Part shown: positions 7,120 to 14,829 of the stretch, piece by piece
Position numbering within the stretch: position 1 is the first letter of the stretch
Layout: every line of letters begins with the position of its first letter
Source: Amycolatopsis thermalba
GTDB taxonomy: Bacteria > Actinomycetota > Actinomycetes > Mycobacteriales > Pseudonocardiaceae
Direction of reading: 5' to 3'
Length of the DNA stretch: 58,809 nucleotides
Assembly (NCBI RefSeq): GCF_003385215.1
Contig: NZ_PQHW01000038.1
Location: forward strand, 1 to 58,809
The notes under the pieces: generated by a model
Told to the model about the DNA's origin: nothing
Seen by the model: the letters and a program-made list of their open reading frames with translations, nothing else
The model's database searches: none
Program-made: the position numbers and the translations under genes

Positions 7120-8523
7120 ATGACGAAGACGGAGTTCCCGGGACCGGCGGTCCGGGCGGGGCTCACCCTCACGGCGGTGGCCGTCGTGCAGTTCACGGTG
7201 TCGCTGGACCTGTCGGTGGTGAACGTCGGGCTGCCGGCGATCGCGGCCGCGCTCGGGTTCGGCCCGCTGGGCCTGACCTGGGTGATCCACGCCTACGCGC
7301 TCACCTTCGGCGGGCTGCTCCTGCTCGGCGGCAAACTCGCCGACCGCTACGGCCGCAAGCGGGTCCTGCTGGTCGGGCTGGCCGTGTTCGGGATCGCGTC
7401 CCTGGCCGGGGGTTTCGCCGCGGACCCCGGCCAGCTGGTCGCGGCGCGCGCCGCGCAGGGCATCGGGGCCGCCGCGGCGGCCCCGGCCGCGCTGGCGCTG
7501 CTGACCGCGACCTTCCCCGGGGGCCGCGAGCGGGTCCGCGCGTTCGGCGTGTGGAGCGCGACGAACGCCGCCGGTGGGGCTCTGGGCGTGCTGATCGGCG
7601 GGGTGCTCACCGAGTACGCCGGGTGGCGGTGGGTGATGTTCGTCAGCGCGCCGATGGCCGCCGTCGCGCTGGTGCTGGTGCGGCGCGGGGTCGCCACCGA
7701 GCCGCCGCCGGTGCGCGGCAGCCGTCCGGACGTGCTGGGCGCCGTCCTGGTCACGGCGGGCATGAGCACGCTCGTGTTCGGCGTCGTGCGCACCGAGCAG
7801 TACGGCTGGGCCTCGCCGGTCACGCTGATCACCCTGGCGGTCGCCGTCGCACTGCTGGCCGCGTTCGTCCACATCGAACGGACGACGACCCGGGACCCCG
7901 TGGTGCGCCTGGGTTTGCTGGCCAGCCGCGCGGTCGCCGGTGCCAACCTGTACAACCTGCTCCTCGGCGCGGCGATGGCGTCCGCCTTCTACTTCGTGTC
8001 CCTGTACCTGCAGCGGGTGCTGGGGACCGGGCCGGCGCTGGCCGGGCTGCAGTTCCTGCCCTTCGCGCTCGGGGTGGTCGCCGGGTCCGTGCTCGCCGTC
8101 AAGCTCGGGTACCGGATCGCGGCCCGCACGCTGATGGCCGGCGGCGGGCTGCTCGCCGCGGCGGGGTTCGCCTGGTTCGGTTTCCTCAGCGCGGACGGGT
8201 CGTTCCTGGCCGACGTCCTGGGGCCGTCGATGGTGACCAGTGCCGGGTTCGGACTGTGCCTCGGGCCGGTGGTGTCCGTGGCGACCGCGGGTGCGGCGCC
8301 GGAGGACTCGGGCGCGGCGTCCGGTCTGCTCGCCGCGTCCCGGCAGATCGGCGCGTCGCTCGGGCTCGCCGCCCTCGGCACGGCCGCGCACGGGTACGGC
8401 GCTTCGCCCGTGGCGGGGTACGCGTTCGGGTTGGCGCTCGGCGCCGTGCTCTTCGCCGCCGCCGTGGCCCTCGCCCTCACGGTGGTTCCAGGGTCTGCTC
8501 CAGCCGGGCGAGCAGGCCGGTGA
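7120..8523 (+). CDS. MFS multidrug efflux transporter (DHA2-like)
   Basis: A 467-residue integral membrane permease with roughly 12-14 hydrophobic segments. Conserved antiporter features are DLSVVNVGLPAIAAAL in helix 1, GKLADRYGRKRVLL (motif A) after helix 2, and RAAQGIGAAAAAPAALAL in helix 4; SAISE-like late-loop equivalents read EDSGAASGLLAASRQIGASLG. ATG 7120 has a GAGAGG site. The gene is divergent from its presumed TetR repressor. Its last 47 bp overlap the 3' end of the convergent marR gene, so the final 15 residues (rich in Ala, Gly, Arg) may be a run-on tail. Confidence 0.9.
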   Translation: MTKTEFPGPAVRAGLTLTAVAVVQFTVSLDLSVVNVGLPAIAAALGFGPLGLTWVIHAYALTFGGLLLLGGKLADRYGRKRVLLVGLAVFGIASLAGGFAADPGQLVAARAAQGIGAAAAAPAALALLTATFPGGRERVRAFGVWSATNAAGGALGVLIGGVLTEYAGWRWVMFVSAPMAAVALVLVRRGVATEPPPVRGSRPDVLGAVLVTAGMSTLVFGVVRTEQYGWASPVTLITLAVAVALLAAFVHIERTTTRDPVVRLGLLASRAVAGANLYNLLLGAAMASAFYFVSLYLQRVLGTGPALAGLQFLPFALGVVAGSVLAVKLGYRIAARTLMAGGGLLAAAGFAWFGFLSADGSFLADVLGPSMVTSAGFGLCLGPVVSVATAGAAPEDSGAASGLLAASRQIGASLGLAALGTAAHGYGASPVAGYAFGLALGAVLFAAAVALALTVVPGSAPAGRAGR

Positions 8524-9013
8524 GGGCCGCGCGCTCGTCCGGGGCCAGCCCGCCGATCAGGTCCGCCTCGTGTTCCAGCAGGCGGCGGACGGTGGTTTCG
8601 ATCAGGCGGTGACCGGCGTCGGTGAGGCGGACGGCGACCGCGCGTCGTGACGCGGCGGACGGCGCGCGTTCGACGAGCCCGGCCTGCTCGGCGCGGGCCA
8701 CGCGCTGGGAGACCGCGCCGGGGGTGACCAGCGTGCGCCGGGTGATCTCCCGCGTGGTCAGCTCGTACGGCGGGCCGGACCGGCGGATCACGCTCAGCAG
8801 GTCCAGTGTGGACGGATCGACGCCGAGCTCGGCCAGGGTGCGGCGCCGGTCGTCGGCGAGGATCTTCGCGATCCGCCACACCGGGGTGATGATCTCGATG
8901 GACTCCGTGCGCACACCGGGGAGTTCGCGCCGCCACGACTCGGCGATGTCGTGCGCGGGCCACCTGAGGATCGAGCCCATCGGGTAGCCCTCGGCGCCGA
9001 AGTCGTTCGACAC
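8477..9013 (-). CDS. MarR-family transcriptional regulator
   Basis: A 178-residue winged-helix regulator. The core runs DLLSVIRRSGPPYELTTREI, TLVTPGAVSQRVARAEQAG and LVERAPSAASRRAVAVRLTDAG, the normal MarR HTH and wing with the conserved basic DxR-like turn. GTG 9013 is chosen because a strong GGAGGGAGG site lies 8 nt upstream; upstream codons run into the operator. It is divergent from a short-chain dehydrogenase whose promoter shares the palindrome at 9034-9047. The 3' end overlaps the MFS gene by 47 bp. Confidence 0.85.
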   Translation of the reverse strand: MSNDFGAEGYPMGSILRWPAHDIAESWRRELPGVRTESIEIITPVWRIAKILADDRRRTLAELGVDPSTLDLLSVIRRSGPPYELTTREITRRTLVTPGAVSQRVARAEQAGLVERAPSAASRRAVAVRLTDAGHRLIETTVRRLLEHEADLIGGLAPDERAALTGLLARLEQTLEPP

Positions 9014-9033
9014 GGCCTGCCTCCCTCCGCTAC

Positions 9034-9047
9034 GTTTAGAGCTAAAC
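9034..9047. promoter_or_regulatory. MarR-type operator between marR and SDR
   Basis: An inverted repeat gtttag-ag-ctaaac sits in the 54-bp divergent gap. It is an AT-rich island in GC-rich DNA and overlaps where both promoters must be. Confidence 0.6.
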
Positions 9048-9067
9048 ATAGCAGAGAGGAGTGCTCA

Positions 9068-9787
9068 GTGAGCCGGATCGTGCTGGTCACCGGTGGCGGG
9101 AACGGCATCGGACGGGCCGTGGCCGCCCGGTTCCGCGCGGGCGGGGACGCCGTGGTGATCACCGGCCGCAACGGCGAGCGGCTGGCCCGGACCGCCGCCG
9201 GGATCGGCGCGCGGGCGATCACCTGCGACGCGACGGATCCGGAGCAGGTGGCGCGGATGGCGGACGAGCTGGGGCCGGAGCTGGACGTGGTGGTCAACAT
9301 GGCGGGCGGGAACACCGATCTCACCGCGCCCGCCGGGGACGGGGTCGGGGAGGTGCTGCGCGCGTGGCGGGCGAACCTGGACGCCAACCTGCTCAGCGCG
9401 GTGCTCACCACGACGGCGGTGCGGGACCGGCTGCGGCCGGGTGGCTCGATCATCAACGTCGGGTCGATCGGCGCCGAGTACGCCGCGTCGTCCTACGGGG
9501 CGGCGAAAGCGGCGCTGGCGGCGTGGACGGCCGGCCTGTCGTCGGAGGTCGGGCCGAAGGGCGTGACGGCGAACCTGATCGCGCCCGGGTACATCGCGGA
9601 AACCGGGTTCTTCCAGGGAAAGCTCAGCGAGGAGCGCCGGCGGGCGTTGATCGCCGCGACGCACAACGGCCGTCCGGGCCACCCGGACGACGTCGCGGAG
9701 ACGGCGTATTTCCTGGCGTCGGCGGGCGCGCGCCACATCACCGGCCAGACGATCCACGTCAACGGCGGCGCCCACACGACGCGATAA
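9068..9787 (+). CDS. short-chain dehydrogenase/reductase
   Basis: A 239-residue classical SDR, a cytoplasmic NAD(P)-dependent oxidoreductase. It has the cofactor motif TGGGNGIG (residues about 8-15), NMAGG in place of NNAG, the catalytic Ser in NVGSIGA, YGAAK (Tyr and Lys of the active site) and the late N-x-I-x-PG motif NLIAPGYI. GTG 9068 follows GAGAGGAG. ITGRN after the second strand suggests NADP(H) preference. It is divergent from, and probably regulated by, the MarR protein. The substrate is not predictable. Confidence 0.88.
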   Translation: MSRIVLVTGGGNGIGRAVAARFRAGGDAVVITGRNGERLARTAAGIGARAITCDATDPEQVARMADELGPELDVVVNMAGGNTDLTAPAGDGVGEVLRAWRANLDANLLSAVLTTTAVRDRLRPGGSIINVGSIGAEYAASSYGAAKAALAAWTAGLSSEVGPKGVTANLIAPGYIAETGFFQGKLSEERRRALIAATHNGRPGHPDDVAETAYFLASAGARHITGQTIHVNGGAHTTR

Positions 9788-9826
9788 CCGGTTGGCGAAC
9801 GGGCCGGGCGGCGGGACGATCACCGG

Positions 9827-11353
9827 GTGTGGGACGAGGCCCGGGAGCGCGTCGAGGCACTGTGTGCCGCGCGGGACGCCGATGCCGAGGTGGCGGTGAT
9901 GGCGGGGGCGGACCCGCGGTTGTGGCTCGCCGTCGACGCGAGCGCGCGACGCTCGGTCCCGGCGGGCTGGCACCGCAGTGTCGTGTTGCGGGCGCTGGGA
10001 CGCGACGGCCACCTCCGCGAAGCCGCCCTGCCCCAGCTCGACCAGCGGATCGCGCTGCCGGTGCTGGCGATCCGCGCGGCGGACTGGGTGCCGCAGGTGC
10101 GCGAGCGTGCCCGGCGGGAGTGCCTGCGTCACCTCTTCCGCGACCCGATGACCGTGGTGGACCTGTTCCCGCTGGCGTGCCGCGTGCGGCGCCGCGCCGA
10201 GGGCGAGTGGCTGGCCGCGACGCTGGAGGGGATGCTGCGCCTGCCCGAGGTCCGCTCGGCCGCACTCGCCGCTTCGGATGTGCTCACCCGCCGGACGGTG
10301 TATGAGTCGGGGTACGCGAGCGCCGGCGAGCTGAGGGCCGGGCTCCGGGACGGGGATCTGAAGATCCGGCTGGGGTGTGCTCGCGCCCTGGCCGGCAGCC
10401 CGGACCCCGAGGTGCTGCACCTGCTGCGCACCAGCGGCACGGCGGCCCTGCGCGCCCTGGCGATCCGCGACCGCGCCGGCGCGGTGGCGGCACTGGCCGA
10501 TCCCGCCTCGCTGGTGCGCGCACACGCGCACCTGACGCTCCGCCGCGCGGGCGAAGACCCCGCGCGGCACTACCGATCCCTGCTGACCGCGGTGAACGGC
10601 ACCGCCGCACAGGTGCACGCAGCCGCCATCGCTGCCGGGACTCCCGCATCCCACCGCTCCGCACCAGGCCCAGCGCCGGGAACTCGCGCGAATGGCTCCG
10701 GCTCAGCCGGGCCCGGCCGCCGCGCCACACACCCGCGCGCCGCGGGCGTGGCCCCCGGGGCTGCCGGGACTCCCGCATCCCACCGGCCTGGCCCGGCCGC
10801 CGCGGCGGATCCCGTGTCCGCCGGCTTGGTCGCCGGCCTCGGGGAGACCGGCGACGGCGCCGATGCGGTGCTGCTCGTGCCGTTCCTCGCCGACGGGCGG
10901 GCCGGCGTCCGGGCCGAGACTGTCCGCGCGCTGCGTCGCCTGCGCGCGATTCCCCTCGCGCGGGCCGTGCCGTTGCTCGCCGATCCGTCCCCGCGCGTCG
11001 CCCGGCAGGTGATGCTCGCGCTGCGCGAAACCGCCGCCCTGATCGACGAAACCGTGCTGCACGGCATGCTCGCCCCCGGCCAGCCCGCGCACCGCAGGCG
11101 GATCGCGTTCCAGCTGCTCTCCGCCCGCGACACCTGGACCCGCCTCGCGCTCGACCTGCGTCTCGTGCTGGACCCGGACGAGCCGCTCCGGGACATCGCC
11201 GCCGGCGACCTGCGGAACTGGTTCGCCTACGGGGCCGCGACCACCTACACCACGCCGACCACCACGCAGGCCGCCGAGCTGCGCGACCTCCTCAACCGCG
11301 CGGAACCGCTGCTCGGCACCGCCCACGCCCGAGTGCTGCGCCTGTTCCTCTGA
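9827..11353 (+). CDS. HEAT-repeat protein with an internal Gly/Ala/Pro insert
   Basis: A 508-residue soluble protein built from helical HEAT-like repeats, for example LKIRLGCARALAGSPDPEVLHLL, ADGRAGVRAETVRALRRL and ADPSPRVARQVMLALRE. No catalytic motif is seen, so a scaffolding or binding role is likely. Between about residues 268 and 330 the repeats are interrupted by a low-complexity stretch containing GTPASHR twice; this is a 26-bp DNA repeat exactly 129 bp apart, so the insert keeps frame. GTG 9827 is the first start in frame after the upstream gene. The 3' end takes part in a tandem duplication with the next gene. Confidence 0.75.
   Translation: MWDEARERVEALCAARDADAEVAVMAGADPRLWLAVDASARRSVPAGWHRSVVLRALGRDGHLREAALPQLDQRIALPVLAIRAADWVPQVRERARRECLRHLFRDPMTVVDLFPLACRVRRRAEGEWLAATLEGMLRLPEVRSAALAASDVLTRRTVYESGYASAGELRAGLRDGDLKIRLGCARALAGSPDPEVLHLLRTSGTAALRALAIRDRAGAVAALADPASLVRAHAHLTLRRAGEDPARHYRSLLTAVNGTAAQVHAAAIAAGTPASHRSAPGPAPGTRANGSGSAGPGRRATHPRAAGVAPGAAGTPASHRPGPAAAADPVSAGLVAGLGETGDGADAVLLVPFLADGRAGVRAETVRALRRLRAIPLARAVPLLADPSPRVARQVMLALRETAALIDETVLHGMLAPGQPAHRRRIAFQLLSARDTWTRLALDLRLVLDPDEPLRDIAAGDLRNWFAYGAATTYTTPTTTQAAELRDLLNRAEPLLGTAHARVLRLFL
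10631..10785. repeat. 26-bp perfect direct repeat bracketing an in-frame 129-bp insert
   Basis: Copies at 10631-10656 and 10760-10785 are identical, beginning gctgccgggactcccgcatc. The distance from copy to copy is 129 bp (43 codons). The DNA between them is low complexity and encodes a flexible linker inside the HEAT protein. This is how a duplication or small insertion kept by selection for frame would look. Confidence 0.85.
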
Positions 11354-11442
11354 TCCACTCCTGCACAGGCCGACCTCAGCCGCGCGGAGCCGCCGCCCGG
11401 TGCCGCCCACGCGCGGGTGCCGCGCCGGTTCCTCTGGAGCGC
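11291..11442. repeat. imperfect tandem duplication (84-bp period) at the HEAT/MFS junction
   Basis: The last about 65 bp of the HEAT gene, starting ctcaaccgcgcgga and ending with its stop region gttcctctga, recur from 11375 as ctcagccgcgcgga to gttcctctgg, with about 80% identity. The second copy is read on the other strand as the C-terminal tail of the MFS protein. Confidence 0.75.
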
Positions 11443-12896
11443 AACAAGAACAGCGCCTGCACCCCGGTGTAGGCGAGCAGCACCGCCCCGGCCACCGCGC
11501 TCACCTGCACGCCGTGCACGAACGCCTCCTTCGCGGCGGCCAGCAGCGCATCCGCTTCCGCCGCGGGCAGCCCGGCCGCCGTCGCGACCGCTCCGCCGAG
11601 CGTTTCGCGCGCCGTGTTCCCCGCACCGGCCGGCACGCCCGCCCGGTAGACCGCCGCCGCGATGCTGCCCAGCACCGCCGTCCCGAGCGCGCCACCCAGC
11701 TCGAACCCCGTCTCCGAGATCGCCGACGCCGCACCGGCCCGCGCGGGCGGGGCGGCGGTGATGATCAGGTCGTTGGTGAGCGTCTCCGACAACGACACCC
11801 CGAACCCCACCAGCGCCATGCCGGCCACCAGAATCGCCAGTCCACTGTGGACGCCGAGGGCCACCAGCACCGCGAACCCCGCCGCCGCGGCCAGCAGCCC
11901 GCCGCCGATCAGCCGCGGCACCGGCACCCGCCGGGCGAGGCGCGCCGCGGCGAAGGAACCCGCGACGCCGGCGACCGTCGTCGGCAGCAGCCACAGCGCC
12001 GCCGTCATCGGCCGCAGGCCGAGCACGAGCTGGAGGTGCTGCGGCACCAGGAACAACAGTCCGACCAGGGCGAACACCCCGAGCATGTTCGTCAGCACCG
12101 ACGCGCTGAACCGCCGGTCCGCGAACAGCGCCAGGTCGAGCATCGGGTCCGGCAGCGCACGCTGGCGCCGCACGAACACCACCACGAACACCGCGCCGGC
12201 CAGCACGCTCACGGCCGCGAGCGGATCCGCGCCGTGCTCGGCGAACCGCTTGATGCCGTAGACCACGGGCAGGACCGCCGCCAGCGACAGCAGCGCGGAC
12301 AGCGGGTCGAAGCGGCCGGGCTCCGGGTCCCGCGCCTCCGGCAGCAGGAGCGGCCCGGCGACCAGCAGCACCAGCATCACCGGCACGTTGATCAGGAACA
12401 CCGAGCCCCACCAGAAGTGCTCCAGCAGCCAGCCGCCCAGCACCGGCCCGAGCGCCATGCCGCCGGAGAACCCGGCGCCCCACACGGCGATCGCGGTCCG
12501 CCGCCGCGCCGGGTCGGTGAAGATGGTGCGGATCAGCGCCAGGGTCGAGGGCATCAGCGTCGCCCCGCCGACCCCGAGCAGCGCCCGCGCGGCGATGAGC
12601 ATGAGCGGGCTGGTCGCGAACGCCGCGGCCACGGACGCGGCACCGAACGCGACGGCGCCGGAGAGCAGCAGCTTGCGCCGCCCGATCCGGTCCCCGAGCG
12701 TGCCCATCAGGACCAGCAGCCCGCCCAGCACGAACGAGTAGATGTCGACGATCCACAGCTGCTCGGCGCCGGTCGGGCCGAGGTCCTCGCTCAGGTACGG
12801 CAGCGCGAACCCGAGCACCGTCATGTCGACGCTGATCAGCAGCACCGGCAGCACCAGCACACCCAGCGCGAGCCAGTCCCGGCGTCCCCCGGCCAT
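11376..12896 (-). CDS. MFS drug-efflux transporter, DHA2/QacA type
   Basis: A 506-residue, 14-helix-type efflux permease. Helix 1 has DMTVLGFALPYL, motif A is GTLGDRIGRRKLLL, motif C-like sequence is GPVLGGWLLEHFWWGSVFLINVP, and the late loop has RAGAASAISETGFELGGALGTAVLG, all typical of LfrA/QacA/EmrB pumps. ATG 12896 has AAAAGGG at good spacing; GTG 12905 is a possible alternative. The tail after the last helix (GTGAAPARGRHRAAAPRG) is encoded by the duplicated antisense copy of the HEAT gene end, so it is probably not ancestral. It is divergent from a TetR gene with two operators between them. Confidence 0.9.
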   Translation of the reverse strand: MAGGRRDWLALGVLVLPVLLISVDMTVLGFALPYLSEDLGPTGAEQLWIVDIYSFVLGGLLVLMGTLGDRIGRRKLLLSGAVAFGAASVAAAFATSPLMLIAARALLGVGGATLMPSTLALIRTIFTDPARRRTAIAVWGAGFSGGMALGPVLGGWLLEHFWWGSVFLINVPVMLVLLVAGPLLLPEARDPEPGRFDPLSALLSLAAVLPVVYGIKRFAEHGADPLAAVSVLAGAVFVVVFVRRQRALPDPMLDLALFADRRFSASVLTNMLGVFALVGLLFLVPQHLQLVLGLRPMTAALWLLPTTVAGVAGSFAAARLARRVPVPRLIGGGLLAAAAGFAVLVALGVHSGLAILVAGMALVGFGVSLSETLTNDLIITAAPPARAGAASAISETGFELGGALGTAVLGSIAAAVYRAGVPAGAGNTARETLGGAVATAAGLPAAEADALLAAAKEAFVHGVQVSAVAGAVLLAYTGVQALFLLRSRGTGAAPARGRHRAAAPRG

Positions 12897-12918
12897 CACG
12901 ATCACAACCCTTTTCTGA

Positions 12919-12973
12919 ACAGTCCGGACGGTACAGTTTGCCCCCTCTCGAAACTAAACCGTCCAGACGGTAT
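12919..12973. promoter_or_regulatory. paired TetR operators between MFS and tetR
   Basis: Two related palindromes, agtccggacggta (core 12922-12929) and ccgtccagacgg (12959-12970), lie about 37 bp apart in the 88-bp divergent gap. They share the half-site gacggta. One covers the MFS promoter side, the other ends 15 bp before the tetR ATG. Confidence 0.7.
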
Positions 12974-12984
12974 AGTCAAGTGAC

Positions 12985-13548
12985 ATGGGACGCCCCTCCG
13001 CGCGGGAACAGATCCTCGACGCCTACCAGGACATCCTCATCGAGAGCGGATCGGCCGCCGTCACCCTGGACGCCGTCGCCGCGCGCGCGAAGGTGTCCAA
13101 GGGCGGGCTGCTGTACCACTTCGGGTCGAAGGACGCCCTGCTCGACGGCCTCCTCGACCGGCTGCTGCGGCTCACCGCGGCCGACGTCGAGCAGGCGCGC
13201 ACGGCCCCCGAGGGCGTGGTGCGGTACTGGCTGCTGTCGTCGGTGACCGACGCCGACATGACCAAGCCGGCCCACCGCGCCTCGATCGCCGCGCTGCGGC
13301 TGCTCGGCAGCGAACCGAAGGTCACCGAGACGATGAACGAGGTCGGCCGGCTGTGGTGGGAGCTGCTGGAAGAGCACATCGGCGACCCGCTGACCGCCGA
13401 GATCGTCGGGCTGCTCGGCGACGGCCTCTACCTGCGCGCCACACTCGGCGGGCAGATGCCGCAGCCGGTGCTCGACCGGATGCCGGAGGTGCTGCGCCGT
13501 CTGGGCCTGGACGCGGCGGAAAGTGACCTTGGTCCTCGCCCGAGGTGA
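12985..13548 (+). CDS. TetR-family repressor of the DHA2 pump
   Basis: A 187-residue TetR protein: [43 protein letters not shown], followed by a C-terminal helical domain ([30 protein letters not shown]) of the type seen in many drug-pump repressors. It is divergent from the QacA-like pump. ATG 12985 lies just after the second operator, so autoregulation is likely. Confidence 0.88.
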   Translation: MGRPSAREQILDAYQDILIESGSAAVTLDAVAARAKVSKGGLLYHFGSKDALLDGLLDRLLRLTAADVEQARTAPEGVVRYWLLSSVTDADMTKPAHRASIAALRLLGSEPKVTETMNEVGRLWWELLEEHIGDPLTAEIVGLLGDGLYLRATLGGQMPQPVLDRMPEVLRRLGLDAAESDLGPRPR

Positions 13549-13581
13549 CTTCCGCCGGGCCGCGGGGCGCGCGGCGCGGCC

Positions 13582-13587
13582 TAGATT
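13582..13587 (+). promoter_or_regulatory. -10 element for the response-regulator gene
   Basis: TAGATT, a good TAnnnT match, 30 bp before the GTG start, with GGAAGG in between as ribosome-binding site. No -35 consensus is visible at the usual spacing. Confidence 0.4.
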
Positions 13588-13616
13588 GGGCAGATCGCCT
13601 GCGGAAGGGTCCTGCC

Positions 13617-14267
13617 GTGATCACCGTGTTCCTCGTCGACGACCACGAGGTCGTCCGCCGCGGCGTCGCCGACCTGCTCGAAGCCGACCGCGAGCTGAGG
13701 GTCGTCGGCGAGGCGTCCACGGCCGCCCAGGCGATGGCGCGGATCCCGGCGCTGCGCCCGGACGTCGCGGTGCTCGACGTGCGCCTGCCCGACGGCAACG
13801 GCATCGAGCTGTGCCGGGAGCTGCGGTCGCGGTTCCCGGAGCTGAACGTGCTGATCCTGACCTCCTACACCGACGAGGAGGCCATGCTCAACGCGATCCT
13901 CGCCGGCGCGGGCGGCTACGTCATCAAGGACATCCAGGGGCTGCAGCTCGTCTCGGCCGTGCGCGCGGTCGGCACCGGCCGGTCGCTGCTCGACACCCGC
14001 GCCGCGTCGACGCTGATGGCCAAGCTGCGCGCCGACGCCGGCGACGGCCCGGCGGCCGGGCTCACCGAGCGCGAACGCACGCTGCTGGACCTCATCGGCG
14101 AGGGGCTGACCAACGCGCAGATCGCGCAGCGGATGTTCCTCGCGGAGAAGACGGTGAAGAACTACGTGTCGCGGCTGCTGGCCAAACTCGGCCTCCAGCG
14201 GCGCACCCAGGCGGCCGTCCTCGCGGCGAAACTCCAGGCGGACAGGGACCCGGACGCCCCGCGCTGA
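13617..14267 (+). CDS. NarL/DevR-family response regulator
   Basis: A 216-residue two-component response regulator. The receiver domain has the acidic pair in VDDHE (residues 8-9), the phospho-acceptor Asp in [11 protein letters not shown] (about 55), Thr in LTSY and Lys in YVIKD. The C-terminal LuxR-type HTH is [20 protein letters not shown] through [18 protein letters not shown]. Overall it resembles the DevR/DosR subgroup. No sensor kinase lies in the window, so its partner is elsewhere. GTG 13617 has GGAAGG upstream. Confidence 0.9.
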   Translation: MITVFLVDDHEVVRRGVADLLEADRELRVVGEASTAAQAMARIPALRPDVAVLDVRLPDGNGIELCRELRSRFPELNVLILTSYTDEEAMLNAILAGAGGYVIKDIQGLQLVSAVRAVGTGRSLLDTRAASTLMAKLRADAGDGPAAGLTERERTLLDLIGEGLTNAQIAQRMFLAEKTVKNYVSRLLAKLGLQRRTQAAVLAAKLQADRDPDAPR

Positions 14268-14332
14268 AAGCGCTGCCTCAGGCCGAAATGCTGGCAATCT
14301 GTTCACAAGCCTCCGGGTAGCGTGGCGCGGCC

Positions 14333-14790
14333 ATGAGCGGTGCGACTTCGACCCCGGCACCCTCGTCTGCGACCCCGGCCAGGACACCGCGACCTGCCTG
14401 TCCCCCGCCGAGGCCGCCGTGGTGCGCAAGCTGCACGACGGCGCCGTCGGCGCCCAGGGCTGCCGCCTGGAACCGGCGATCGCCCACGAGTGGGGGTCGG
14501 AGCTGGAGTGGACGCTGTTCGTCCCGCCTCCAGCAGACCCCGGCCAGCGCCCGCGGCGGCGGGAAGCTGCTGCTCTGGCACGGCTGGAACGACCAGCGCA
14601 CCTCCCCGCGGTCCACAGTGGCCTACTGGCCCACCACCGCCGGCGTGCTCACCCCGGTGATGGCCTGGGTGGAAAGCGGCAGGCAGCCGGACCGCGTCGT
14701 CGCCTCGACGTTGCGCGGCGGCGCCACCACCCGCACCCGACGGCCGAGCCGCCGTCGGGACTGCACCAGGCCGGGCGGGGCCGGGATTTC
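14333..14790 (+). pseudogene. tannase/feruloyl-esterase family remnant
   Basis: From 14341 one frame reads CDFDPGTLVCDPGQDTATCL, then SPAEAAVVRKLHDG, matching the Cys-rich lid region of tannase/feruloyl esterases. After about 90 bp of unclear sequence another frame gives GGGKLLLWHGWNDQ, SPRSTVAYW and VMAWVESGRQPDRVVAS, matching the C-terminal catalytic Asp/His region of the same family. The N-terminal half, including the nucleophile Ser, is absent and the frame changes at least once. The remnant fills most of the 562-bp stretch between the response regulator and the LuxR gene; the rest of that stretch shows nothing. Confidence 0.65.
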
Positions 14791-14829
14791 CCTGGACTCC
14801 CCGGCTTCCGGGGCCAGGAGAAGTAACCT

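Noticed and set aside
10631..10785. Phage attachment sites formed by the 26-bp repeats
   Set aside because: Only 129 bp lie between them, there is no integrase or tRNA, and the frame is kept.
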